Source: Macrostomum hystrix
Taxonomy: Eukaryota; Platyhelminthes; Macrostomidae
Assembly (NCBI GenBank): GCA_950097015.1
Contig: CATNEN010000003.1
Span: 11,747,501 to 11,811,500 of the forward strand
Length of the DNA: 64,000 nt
Reading direction: 5' to 3'
Each line of letters begins with the position of its first letter. The first letter of the stretch is position 1. A program made the translations under genes and the position numbers. The notes beneath the pieces were generated by a model. The model saw only the letters and a program-made list of their open reading frames with translations. It had not been told where the DNA came from and made no database searches. This document shows positions 1 through 11,126 of the stretch, piece after piece.

Positions 1-235
1 CGGGAATCCCAGAATATTGCCACGGGAATCCCTAGGATATTGCCACGGGAATCCCCAGGATATTGCCACGGGAATCCCCAGGATATTGCCACGGGAATCC
101 CCAGGATATTGCCACGGGAATCCTCAAGATATTGCCACGGGAATCCCTAGGATATTGCCACGGGAATCTCCAGGATATTGCCACGGGAATCTCCAGGGTA
201 TTGCCAAGGGAATCGCCACGAGAATCCCGGAGATA
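1..235. repeat. 23-bp minisatellite (R1)
   Basis: About ten tandem copies of a 23-bp unit built around gccacgggaatcccc and ggatattg run from the window edge to about 235, so the array is cut by the left end. Open frames on both strands here are products of the repeat, not genes. Confidence 0.9.
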
Positions 236-1344
236 TAGTCGCAATATTCAGCAGGATAATGATAACAATGATTTCAAGTTTGTCAAGCTATTTCTGTGAT
301 AAATACAAAAAAGTATTTTAATTATACAGTCACAAATGAGCTGATTGGGCTTGAAACTGCTCCGCTCTGTGATTCAGCCAAGCGCTTGGTTTTTTAAATA
401 AATAATAGAAGGTATAACTTTTCCTAATTAAGTTTTATCTATAGTCAAGGCGTCAAATACTTTGCAGGTATTTTTTGCTTTCTACACGTGTTATTTTTGT
501 TTTTTTACATTGCAACATCTCATTTATTCGTTTCCATATCTATATAAGCACGTTTTTTTCTTATTTACAACCTGTTCGATATCTAGTCAGTGTTTTTTTC
601 ATGTTTAAGCTGTTACAATGGAGATCCTTAGATAAAAATTAATAAAAATTATTTGCTTTTTGCATTGCTCAGCATTTTTTCTCTGTTTAATTATTTACTA
701 AATCGTTTTTTAAGTATCATTTATTGTGTTATTGTAAAGCGTTTTCCTCTCTCGCGAATGTACTTTTGCGCACGCACTTGTACTACTTGCGGATAATATT
801 TAAGTAGACGTATATTAATATCTATTTAACTATTGCGAAATGCAAACTAACTACTCATATAACAGTAGTGCACTTGCATGCTGTAGATTTTTTTTGCTGT
901 TTATGGTTGAAAAGTTTTCAAACACTACTTTTTAAACAATTTCTGTACTAAGAATTGTATTTGTGGCTTCTTACTCTCGATTCATAGTTTTTAAAGACCC
1001 TATTTTCTATTGTTGTTTTTCTCTCTGGCTTTTTTTAATTCCAGCACCATTGTACACGTTGGCTTGTTTGGAGCTCTTCTTTCGATTTCTTGATATCTTG
1101 TATATTTTGTTTTTTTTATTAAACTCTGTTTCTGTCCTATTGATTAAAAAAAGTTTTTTGTTACCACGAGACATTTAGTATTTCGGACTCCTGGTTGAGA
1201 GGTAATAGGTTCAAATCGGTTTAGTTAGGAAGATCATTTAATTTCGTTTTATCCAGTAATAAGTGTAACAGTTATAGCTGCGTTTAAAATTTGGGTTGTA
1301 GGACAGCCTCCCCCTAGTCTACGTGTCTTACTTAAAAACTGTTA
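236..1344. other. AT-rich non-coding stretch
   Basis: AT-rich DNA with T runs. The longest open frames are short, start at non-ATG codons and have T-run driven Phe/Leu composition. I see no gene, RNA or element here. It could be intron or spacer 5' of the RRM gene. Confidence 0.6.
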
Positions 1345-1860
1345 TTTCTTAAAAAGAAATTAATTTGTTAGAAAAAAACTTGTTTCTTAGAAAGAGAAAT
1401 AATTCTTAGAGAGAAAATTATTTCCTAAAAAAAAATAATTTCTTAGAAAGAAAATGACTACTTAGAAAGAAAAAAATTATTAGAAAGAAAATGATTTCTT
1501 AGAAAGGAAATGACTTCTTAGAAAGAAAAAAAATTATTAGAAAGAAAATGATCTCTTAGAAAGGAAATGATTTCTTAGAAAGAAAATGATTTCTTAGAAA
1601 TAAAATGATTTCTTAGAAAGAATGTGATTTCTTAGAAAGAATGTGATTTCTTAGAAATAAAGTGATTTCTTAGAAATAAAATGTTTTCTTAGAAAGAAAG
1701 TGATTTGCAAATAAAGAAATTATTAGAAAAAAACTTTTCTTAAAAAAAAACTGATTTCTTAGAAAGAAACTGACTTCTAAAAATGAAACAGATTTTTTAA
1801 AAAGAAACTGATGTCTTTAAAGCCTATTTCTAAGAAAGAAACTGTAATTCTCAGAAAGCA
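1345..1860. repeat. Degenerate 18-19-bp A-rich minisatellite (R2)
   Basis: Diverged tandem copies of ttcttagaaagaaaatga with many substitutions and indels. It is older-looking than the other arrays. Confidence 0.8.
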
Positions 1861-2397
1861 TCAAAATATCAAATACTTGATTTGCTTAAAAACTGCTTTT
1901 CATCGTAACAAACAATCAAAAAAAAGTAAAAGTTAATTGAAAGAATCTTTTGAATTTTTGCTATTTTCAAAGGCATTTTATTCACACAAGCCGTCTCTGT
2001 TGCTCTAGTATGTTAAAATTAAAGTTGACAAGTTTTTCCATGTTTGTAGTACTACAGTTCTCAAACTAGTTTACTACTTTTATAAGTATAGCTTGCCTCT
2101 CGTTATTAAAAAAATTTACGTTACACTTATTGATAGAAACTAATCTTTTGTATTATTTTCTTTATTATTATCATTGCAGTTTTAGTCGTAATGTATGCCA
2201 GAAAAAAATCAATGAACACATTTTTCCCTTCGCTAGCACAGTTTTTATCTCAAAATGCACTTGGTATAAGTGTACCTCGCAGTCGCAAAAAATTTTCAGT
2301 AAAAATTGCATGCACAAAAAGTTTTTTGGTCTTAAGTTTGTTTTTGTTTATACTTATTTAATTTAGAGGAAAGAAATTAAAGGAATTGGTCAGATAC
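1861..2397. other. AT-rich non-coding stretch
   Basis: No supportable gene. A 78-codon open frame near 2130-2366 has no domain signature and AT-driven composition. Confidence 0.55.
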
Positions 2398-2690
2398 CAC
2401 CAGAAGATTGGGATCAGACATTATAGGATTTTGATCAGACAATAGGATTTGGATCAGACAATAGGATTGGGATCAGACATTATAGGATCAGACAATAGGA
2501 TTGGGATCAGACATTATAGGATCAGACAATAGGATTGGGATAAGACATTATAGGATCAGACAATAGGATTGGGATAAGACATTATTGGATTGGGATCAGG
2601 CATCTATGATTGGGATCACACATCATAGGATTGGGATCAGACATTATAGGATTGGGATCAGACCGTAATAGTTTGGGATCACACGTCATA
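2398..2690. repeat. Minisatellite with ggatcagacattatagg units (R3)
   Basis: Irregular copies of a roughly 21-bp unit (gatcagacattataggattg) with partial and expanded forms. It runs straight into the 20-bp array R4 and shares gatcag and aggat with it, so it is the diverged edge of the same family. Confidence 0.85.
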
Positions 2691-5110
2691 GGGTGGGATC
2701 AGTTCGTTCTCATTGGATGGGATCAGTTCTCATTGGATGGGATCAGTTCTCATAGGATGGGATCAGTTCTCATAGGATGGGATCAGTTCTCATAGGATGG
2801 GATCAGTTCTCATAGAATGGGATCAGTTCTCATAGGATAGGATCAGTTCTCATAGGATGGGATTAGTTCTCATAGGATGGGATTAGTTCTCATAGAATGG
2901 GATCAGTTCTCATAGGATGGGATTAGTTCTCATAGGATGGGATCAGTTCTCATAGAATGGGATCAGTTCTCATAGGATGGGATCAGTTCTCATAGGATGG
3001 GATCAGTTCTCATAGGATGGGATTAGTTCTCATAGGATGGGATTAGTTCTCATAGGATGGGATCAGTTCTCATAGGATGGGATTAGTTCTCATAGAATGG
3101 GATCAGTTCTCATAGAATGGGATCAGTTCTCATTGGATGGGATCAGTTCTCATAGGATGGGATCAGTTCTCATAGGATGGGATCAGTTCTCATAGGATGG
3201 GATCAGTTCTCATAGGATGGGATCAGTTCTCATAGGATGGGATCAGTTCTCATAGGATGGGATTAGTTCTCATAGGATGGGATCAGTTCTCATAGGATGG
3301 GATCAGTTCTCATAGGATGGGATCAGTTCTCATAGGATGGGATCAGTTCTCATAGGATGGGATCAGTTCTCATAGGATGGGATCAGTTCTCATAGGATTG
3401 GATTAGTTCTCATAGAATGGGATCAGTTCTCATAGGATGGGATTAGTTCTCATAGGATGGGATCAGTTCTCATAGGATGGGATTAGTTCTCATAGGATAG
3501 GATTAGTTCTCATAGGATGGGATTAGTTCTCATAGGATGGGATCAGTTCTCATAGGATGGGATCAGTTCTCATAGGATGGGATCAGTTCTCATAGGATGG
3601 GATTAGTTCTCATAGGATGGGATCAGTTCTCATAGGATGGGATCAGTTCTCATAGGATGGGATCAGTTCTCATAGGATGGGATCAGTTCTCATAGGATGG
3701 GATCAGTTCTCATAGGATGGGATTAGTTCTCATAGGATGGGATTAGTTCTCATAGGATGGGATTAGTTCTCAAAGAATGGGATCAGTTCTCATAGGATGG
3801 GATCAGTTCTCATAGAATGGGATCAGTTCTCATAGGATGGGATTAGTTCTCATAGGATGGGATCAGTTCTCATAGGATGGGATCAGTTCTCATAGGATGG
3901 GATCAGTTCCCATAGGATGGGATCAGTTCTCATAGGATGGGATCAGTTCTCATAGGATGGGATCAGTTCTCATAGGATGGGATCAGTTCTCATAGGATGG
4001 GATCAGTTCTCATAGGATGGGATTAGTTCTCATAGGATGGGATCAGTTCTCATAGGATGGGATCAGTTCTCATAGGATGGGATTAGTTCTCATAGAATGG
4101 GATCAGTTCTCATAGGATGGGATCAGTTCTCAGAGGATGGGATTAGTTCTCATAGGATGGGATCAGTTCTCATAGGATGGGATCAGTTCTCATAGGATGG
4201 GATCAGTTCTCATAGGATGGGATTAGTTCTCATAGGATGGGATTAGTTCTCAAAGAATGGGATCAGTTCTCATAGGATGGGATCAGTTCTCATAGAATGG
4301 GATCAGTTCTCATAGGATGGGATTAGTTCTCATAGGATGGGATCAGTTCTCATAGGATGGGATCAGTTCTCATAGGATGGGATCAGTTCTCATAGGATGG
4401 GATCAGTTCTCATAGGATGGGATCAGTTCTCATAGGATGGGATCAGTTCTCATAGGATGGGAATAGTTCTCATAGAATGGGATCAGTTCTCATAGGATGG
4501 GATCAGTTCTCAGAGGATGGGATTAGTTCTCATAGGATGGGATCAGTTCTCATAGGATGGGATCAGTTCTCATAGGATGGGATTAGTTCTCATAGAATGG
4601 GATCAGTTCTCATAGGATGGGATTAGTTCTCATAGGATGGGATCAGTTCTCATAGGATGGGATTAGTTCTCATAGGATGGGATCAGTTCTCATAGGATGG
4701 GATCAGTTCTCATAGAATGGGATCAGTTCTCATAGGATGGGATCAGTTCTCATAGGATGGGATTAGTTCTCATAGGATGGGATCAGTTCTCATAGGATGG
4801 GATCAGTTCTCATAGGATGGGATTAGTTCTCATAGAATGGGATCAGTTCTCATAGGATGGGATCAGTTCTCAGAGGATGGGATTAGTTCTCATAGGATGG
4901 GATCAGTTCTCATAGGATGGGATCAGTTCTCATAGGATGGGATCAGTTCTCATAGGATGGGATCAGTTCTCATAGGATGGGATTAGTTCTCATAGAATGG
5001 GATCAGTTCTCATAGGATGGGATCAGTTCTCAGAGGATGGGATTAGTTCTCATAGGATGGGATCAGTTCTCATAGGATGGGATCAGTTCTCATAGGATGG
5101 GATCAGTTCT
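2691..5110. repeat. 2.4-kb array of a 20-bp unit (R4)
   Basis: About 121 consecutive copies of gatcagttctcataggatgg with no insertion or deletion from 2701 to 5110. Variation is confined to a few columns: C/T at unit position 4 (gatcag or gattag), G/A at position 16 (aggatgg or agaatgg), and rare variants such as caaag and cagagg. Blocks of variants recur in the same order (3721-3960 against 4201-4440), so it has higher-order structure. It ends about 75 bases before the probable 3' splice site at 5186 and so probably lies in the 5'-UTR intron of the RRM gene. Confidence 0.95.
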
Positions 5111-5186
5111 GGATTTTGGATTGTCTAGGAGGCGTTTAGTAAATTTTTGTTGGTACCTAATTATTTTAAATTCCTAACTTTTTCAG

Positions 5187-6422
5187 CGAACCCACTTCTC
5201 ATCCTTCTGTCAAAGCAGCTCAATTAATTTGAAACTCTAAATTAAAGAACAATAACACAAATCATCCCTACAGTTGATCGGAAAAATCATGGTTAAACTA
5301 TTTGTTGGCAATATCAACGATCCCAGATCTGACATGGAAGATCGTCTGCGTTCAGCATTCGCCGCCTACGGTTTAGTAACCGAGTGCAGTCTAATGCGAG
5401 ACTATGCATTTGTCCACATGGACTCCGAGCTAGCAGCCAGAGAGGCGGTTAGACGCCTGCACGGCTCACTAATCGGCAATTGTCGAGTGAATGTCGAATT
5501 CAGCAGAAGCTCCGGCGAGCGTCGCGGTGGCGGCGCCTCTGGCGGAGGCGGCGGAGGCGGTCGTCGTCAAGTTGCTTCAATGCAGCGCCAGCAACAGCAG
5601 CAGCAGCAGTTAATGCCACACTCGCTAACCCAACCGCCCCCGCTTCCAACCACAGCCTTCGATACTTCTGGCGGAGGCGTTGGTTCCGGCGGCGGCGGCG
5701 GCGGCGGCGGCGCAGGCGGAAATTTCTTCGTTGGCAATGGTTTAGGCCCGGTAACCTATCAGCAGATGCAGCAGAATCAGCATTATCAGCAGTATTACAA
5801 TTATTATAATCACAATCCTAGTACTAGTCCGCAGTTAAGCGCCGGCGGCAGTAATCATACTACAACTACTACAACGGCAACTAGTAACGGAATTCATAGT
5901 CTTGGTAGCGTCGGTCTTGGTTGCAGCGGCGGAGGCGGCGGAGGCACAGTTGGTAGTTTTAGTCAGCAAGCTACTCAACTACCATTTTGTCTTGGCGGCC
6001 TAGGCTTAGGCTTCGATCAGCAGCAGCAGCAGCAGCAGCAGCTGCCAGCCGTGTCCAATAGTTTCGGCCTGTCGCCATTTCCAAGCGGTCAACCGTTACC
6101 AACTCGATCCAGCGGAGCTAACAACACTTTCGGTATCAACACTAGCAGTCACAGTACCAGCCTTAGATGCGTCGGTGTGTCTGCCACGGCTGCCCCAGGC
6201 GGACCAGTGGCGCTGACACCTCCGGCCACGTCAGCAACAACAGCAGCGGCTGCTGCCAGACAGAATGCTGTTGTTGGCGGCGGCCTTGGCGGCCTTGGCC
6301 TCGGCCTCGGCGGAGTCGGAGTTGGCGGTGAACGCGATTTTCGTCGATATCATCCGTATGTCGACGGACAGCGATGAAATCGTTTTATACATAATTTTAT
6401 TCTTTCCTTTCAACACAATAAA
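5187..6422 (+). CDS. Lark/RBM4-like RNA-binding protein, one RRM plus low-complexity tail
   Basis: The coding part is 5289-6377, 362 residues from the ATG at 5289. I chose this ATG because the RRM begins at once with MVKLFVGNI; an in-frame TTG five codons upstream is not a plausible animal start. The RRM spans residues 1-70: RNP2 is KLFVGNI and RNP1 is YAFVHM, the form typical of Lark/RBM4/RBM14 proteins, which act in splicing and translational control. The rest is Gly-rich stretches, poly-Gln tracts and Ser/Thr runs, with no second RRM or CCHC zinc knuckle seen, unlike RBM4. A pyrimidine-rich acceptor (aactttttcag) at 5186 suggests a 5'-UTR intron; a second possible acceptor ends at 5273. 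AATAAA is at 6417-6422. The RRM call is firm; the subfamily is less so. Confidence 0.85.
6417..6422 (+). terminator. Polyadenylation signal AATAAA of the RRM gene
   Basis: AATAAA lies about 40 bases after the stop codon at 6377. Confidence 0.65.
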
Positions 6423-6767
6423 ATAATAGATTAATAATGATCCGATTGACTACGATTGTTTTATGATTTTCTATTTTCACTTTTCCATCCTTCCTTGTTG
6501 AAAACCTAACAAAAGGATTATAATAAGTTTACAAATCTAATTGACCAATGGCCGGTGTGCAACATCTGCACACTTCTTTTCTTCTCTATGTGTGTGTATG
6601 GGTTCTTAAACTAATATATTTGTTGTATACAAAGGTCAATTTGATTAGTTTAAGCACAAAACTAACACAAGCAGTTACGAGTATATGTACATACACTTTT
6701 TCTATTTTCTTATCTTTCTAAGTTACGATCCTTGATAATAACAATCTTCCTAGTGATGAATATCTAA
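6423..6767. other. Intergenic, no gene seen
   Basis: AT-rich spacer between the RRM gene and the SINE. Its right end is the first copy of the 14-bp target-site duplication tgatgaatatctaa (6754-6767). Confidence 0.6.
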
Positions 6768-7133
6768 TAATAATAATAATAATTGCAGGAGGGCTGCGGG
6801 CAATGAGACATAATTTGGTGACACTAGACCCGCAGCCAGCGAGGAGGCAATTATGCCCATTTCGCTGACTCCTGAGCACACACGCACACAGATACCGTAC
6901 GCAGGCACACGCTCACACAGGTGTGTACATCTGCCCTGACTTTCTCATCGTCAGGCAGTGTACACTCTCACTGGGTCTTGGAGGTTGGCCCTCAACGGCG
7001 TATATCGCACGACAAGCCCCCAAGCCTTCTCTCCGCGGCTGCGCCCCAAATAAATGTGGCCTCGCCGTGGAATCGAACTTAAGGACCTTGGTGCGAGAGG
7101 CAAACGCGTTAACCGCTCTGCCACCGACCGCCC
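6768..7133 (-). mobile_element. Full-length tRNA-derived SINE (family 1)
   Basis: Bracketed by a perfect 14-bp target-site duplication (6754-6767 and 7134-7147). Read on the minus strand it starts with a tRNA-like head: A box tggcagagcggttaacgcg and B box agttcgattcc. A body of about 200 bases follows, then a hairpin-forming segment (cagcgaaatgggc ... tcgctg) and a 3' tail of (ATT)n. The head resembles a class II (Leu/Ser-type) tRNA. This is the reference copy for the partial copies at 27.1, 45.3, 45.5, 53.4 and 63.5 kb. It should be transcribed by RNA polymerase III from its internal boxes and moved by LINE proteins. Confidence 0.88.
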
Positions 7134-7147
7134 TGATGAATATCTAA

Positions 7148-7726
7148 ACCTAGAACTATAGATCTAAATAAAACTCACTTTCCAATTGTCTCAAACAGCA
7201 CTTTTACGTTACTACTAATACTACTATTAAGTAGGCTGTTTGCGCTATAAACTTCTCACTCTATCTATATTCAATTATATGGCCTCATTTGCTCGCCCAT
7301 CGTCTCTATAGTGGGACTCTATACTTTATTGCAATCTAGGATTTCTATATATCGCAACTATATGTGCACCCTAAGATGCTAGATATCGAAGTCCTTTGGA
7401 AGTAAATTTAGTTTTTATCTCTGATATCTATATTCTTCTCTCATAATAGTCTGCTCTCTGTGAGTCCTCAATAAACATGCTAATATTGTAATGCTTGAAG
7501 GTTTCATTTACGCCACGCTGTTGTTTGTGTTTCCCAAAAGTTCTCATCATAAATCTGTGTGTGTTATGTTTTTCGTATCCCCATTAAAAATATTTTTATA
7601 TGCTTCACGATCGCGCTCTTTTAAGTGTCTGTTCTCATTCTATCTAGTAGTTATTACAGAGGAAATTTGTATTGCGCCATAATAAGCTTTGTAGCCTCTG
7701 ACCTATATATAACCAGCTTAAATAAT
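7148..7726. other. Intergenic, no gene seen
   Basis: AT-rich sequence without coding signature, ending at the 24-bp array. Confidence 0.55.
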
Positions 7727-8850
7727 CAGCAATGCCTGTCACTTCCCAGATCCCAATGCCTGTAACTTCCCAGATCCCTATTCCTGTCACTTCCCAGATC
7801 CCAATGCCTGTAACTTCCCAGATCCCTATTGCAGTCACACCCCAGATCCCTATTCCTGTCACTTCCAAGATCCCTATTCCTGCCACATCCCAGATCCCTA
7901 TTCCTGTCACTTCCCAGATCCCTATTCCTGCCACATCCCAGATCCCTATTCCTGTCACTTCCCAGATCCCAATGCCTGTAACTTCCCAGATCCCTATTGC
8001 AGTCACACCCCAGATCCCTATTCCTGTCACTTCCAAGATCCCTATTCCTGCCACATCCCAGATCCCTATTCCTGTCACTTCCCAGATCCCTATTCCTGCC
8101 ACATCCCAGATCCCTATTCCTGTCACTTCCCAGATCCCAATGCCTGTGTAACTTCCCAGATCCCTATTGCAGTCACACCCCAGATCCCTATTGCTGTCAC
8201 TTCCAAGATCCCTATTCCTGCCACATCCCAGATCCCTATTCCTGTCACTTCCCAGATCCCTATTCCTGCCACATCCCAGATCCCTATTCCTGTCACTTCC
8301 CAGATCCCAATGCCTGTGTAACTTCCCAGATCCCTATTGCAGTCACACCCCAGATCCCTATTGCTGTCACTTCCAAGATCCCTATTCCTGCCACATCCCA
8401 GATCCCTATTCCTGTCACTTCCCAGATCCCTATTCCTGTCACTTCCCAGATCCCAATGCCTGTGTAACTTCCCAGATCCCTATTTTTGTCACTTCCCAGA
8501 TCCCTACTCTTGTCACTTCCCAGATCCCTATTCCTGTCACATCCCAGATCCCTATTGCTGTCACATCCCAGATCCCTATTCTTGTCACTTCCCAGATCCC
8601 TATTCTTGTCACTTCCCAGATCCCTATTCTTGTCACTTCCCAGATCCCTATTCCTGTCACATCCCAGATCCTATTCCTGTCACATCCCAGATCCCTATTC
8701 CTGTCACATCCCAGATCCCTATTCCTGTCACATCCCAGATCCCTATACTTGTCACTTCCAAGATCCCTATTCCTGCCACATCCCAGATCCCCATTACTGT
8801 CACTTCCAAGATCCCTATTCCTGCCACTTCCCAGTTCCCTATTATTCTGT
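7727..8850. repeat. 24-bp minisatellite (R5)
   Basis: Tandem copies of a 24-bp unit containing cagatccctattcctgtc, with acttcc/acatcc and aatgcc/ttcctg variants. A block containing gcctgtgtaacttcccagat recurs near 8142, 8312 and 8458, so larger segments have been duplicated. Because 24 is a multiple of three, long open frames exist on both strands; they are not genes. Read on the minus strand the unit contains agggatctggg. Confidence 0.93.
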
Positions 8851-9988
8851 ATTTCCGGATCTATCTATTTTCTTCTTCAAATAATTTTTCTCGCCTGTTG
8901 TAACATTTTCTATATTTTAGCGGTTTGTGACAGTTTGGTAGCGTTAAAATCGTTGTGTTTTTTAAATGGTTACTTTTTTAGCGTCGTGTTCTACAAGCAA
9001 AATGTTTTATCAATGCCTGTAGCCGAAACAGAATAGAAGTGTCAGTTCATAGGTTGGTAATTGGCTTTAGTTTAGAAATAAAATCACAGCCTTTAATATC
9101 TGTGAATTATTTCTGGTCTATCTCTATCGCAGTTTAATCTAATGCGTTGGCGACTGTGAAAGTACAATTTCATTTTAATAAGTAAACTGAATATATTACT
9201 AATTAGTTACTAAAGCGAATTGTGTCATTTCAAGCGTCCCTAATAAATATTTCTATTCATAACTTCATTTTTTGCCATCTACTCCCTATTTCTAATGCGC
9301 CTCTCTGCGTTGACCATGCGTTATAATAGTATAGTAAGTAAGCAAGGTGTAAACTATTGCATTCTATCCTACTTTTATCCAGCTTTTTCATTTCAAACTG
9401 AACGAATCGAGTCATGTGACTTAATATAAATAATATACACAAAATACTACTGTGCATTAGTTCAGTAGTGTAGTGAGAAAATAATTCCTTCAAAAAACCT
9501 TGCGCTCCTAAACGGACATAAAGCTAATTTAGTTTTAGGCGAATTTCTTATCCTATGCATATTCTGTAATACGTCTCTTTTATTAATCTGAGCTTTAGTC
9601 TATGGCTCTTCTCGTTCGCTGTCTCTATTTTTTTCTCTATCTAGAAATGGCATATAAAACTAGCAAACCCTATACTGCTTTTTTGCCTAGCTACAAACAC
9701 TCTTTGAAATTGCTCTAACTCTCTCTCTCTCTTTGCTGCCCCAATATGTCATTCATGATTTCATTCTTTGCTTAATTTGTTTGTTTATTTGTTTCTTCGT
9801 TTGCTTGCTTGCTCGTCTCCTTATTCTCCCCTATTCTCCCCACCCCGTGAAATCCTGTTCTTGGATCGTCGTAAAATAATTTTGCTTGGCTTGGTTTCTT
9901 CTCTTTTTGTAGCTACGATAGCTTAGCTATATATATATATATATATACTGCCGCCTTCTGGTTTGCCGAGGTCTTTGTTTGTTAAGTC
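8851..9988. other. AT-rich spacer
   Basis: No supportable coding region. It contains a short (TA)n tract near 9931-9946 and CT-rich patches around 9720-9840. Confidence 0.55.
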
Positions 9989-10041
9989 TTTTATTCGTGC
10001 GCAAACTTTCCTAGGAGGAAGAAATTTGGTGGGGGGTGGGT

Positions 10042-10257
10042 TTAGAGATCGAGAAGACATTTAAGAAGGACATTGTGTTGAGCTGTCTCCACTTTAATAG
10101 TTTCTTTTATTATCTTCTTTTGAAGCTTGAAAACAGAAGCGAAACTAGTAGCTAGATCTATTAAATATAAATCTGGCGGCGTTTTGTGATCTTTCTCTAT
10201 TTTTATCTGTTCTAAAAATCTAGTTAGAGCGGCGGTTAAATATAATATTGTGTCCAT
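10042..10257 (-). CDS. Possible small helical protein, 71 aa, unrecognised
   Basis: Minus-strand ORF from an ATG in good context (aacaATGg, ATG at 10257-10255) to TAA at 10042, starting MDTILYLTAALTRFLEQ. It looks fully helical with amphipathic Lys/Glu/Leu patterning and no low complexity, unlike the AT-driven spurious frames nearby. AATAAA on the minus strand at 9995-9990 lies about 47 bases after the stop. The frame stays open upstream to about 10407, so a longer N-terminus or an upstream exon is possible. I do not recognise the family. A real small gene is plausible but unproven. Confidence 0.4.
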   Translation of the reverse strand: MDTILYLTAALTRFLEQIKIEKDHKTPPDLYLIDLATSFASVFKLQKKIIKETIKVETAQHNVLLKCLLDL

Positions 10258-10504
10258 TGTTTGCTTTCCTTGCGTTTTGTGTGTTTTGTCTGGGAGTTTG
10301 TCTGACCGAAGCGGACAACAACAAAACATAATCAACAGCAGCACAGAAAAAAAAGAAAAACAAATTGCAACTGAAGACAATTTTGCCAGCTTACAAAAGC
10401 AAGACACCTTGAAATGTGCTTCTTATCGACTTGATTTTTTTGTTTTTTTTTACAATTGTCTTTAAGCGTAATATTCGCATTTCGAATGTAAACATTATCT
10501 TAAG

Positions 10505-10910
10505 CTTAAAGTCTATCTGTCTTCAGGAATGTCTGTCTGTCTATCTACCTGTCTTCAGAGTTATCTATCTGTCTTCAGGACTTTCTGTCTGTCTATCTAC
10601 CTGTCTTCAGAGTTATCTATCTGTATTCAGGACTGTCTGTCTGTCTATCTACCTGTCTTCAGAGTTATCTATCTGTCTTCAGGACTGCCTATCTGTCTAT
10701 CTACATGTCTTCAGAGTTATCTATCTGTCTTCAGGACTATCTTGTCTATCTTCAGGACTGTCTTGTCTGTCTTCAGAACTCTCTATCCGTCTTCAGGACA
10801 TGATTACACCTGTCCTGATTACACCTGTATATCTAGACATGTCTGTCCATATGTCTTCAGGACTGTCTATCTATCTGTCTTCAGGACTGTCTATCTTCTG
10901 AACTATCTAT
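10505..10910. repeat. Roughly 48-bp minisatellite derived from tctg/tcta (R6)
   Basis: Tandem units with ctgtctgtctatctacctg, tcttcagagttatctatctg and tcttcaggact. It lies about 150 bases 5' of a probable splice acceptor (attgtttcag, ending about 11051) and so is probably in the 5'-UTR intron of the DOCK gene. Open frames across it are repeat artefacts. Confidence 0.85.
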
Positions 10911-11126
10911 CTAACTAAAATAAGAACTTCCGACCGAAAAAAAAAGTAGTTAAAGAAATGTTAAGAGGGTTAGTTAATATAATTGTGTTATTAGTTTTGT
11001 AATTGATATGTTTAACTTTGACCAATATATTTCAATAATTAATTGTTTCAGCTGAAGAAAAGAACGCCAATTCAATAAGGTGTGTTTCACCTTGCTACTC
11101 GCTAGGACACCCCAGCTAAATTGGAC

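Noticed and set aside
963-1178. 71-codon hydrophobic frame
   Set aside because: Starts at GTG, composition follows T-rich DNA, no family signature.
2691-5110. CRISPR-like regularly repeated array
   Set aside because: Units abut directly with no unique spacers and the window is eukaryotic; it is a minisatellite.
5480-5809. 109-codon Arg-rich frame
   Set aside because: Shifted-frame shadow of the Gly/Gln-rich RRM protein.
7644-9036. Several 100-290-codon open frames on both strands
   Set aside because: The unit length is a multiple of three, so all frames stay open; products are simple peptide repeats on both strands.
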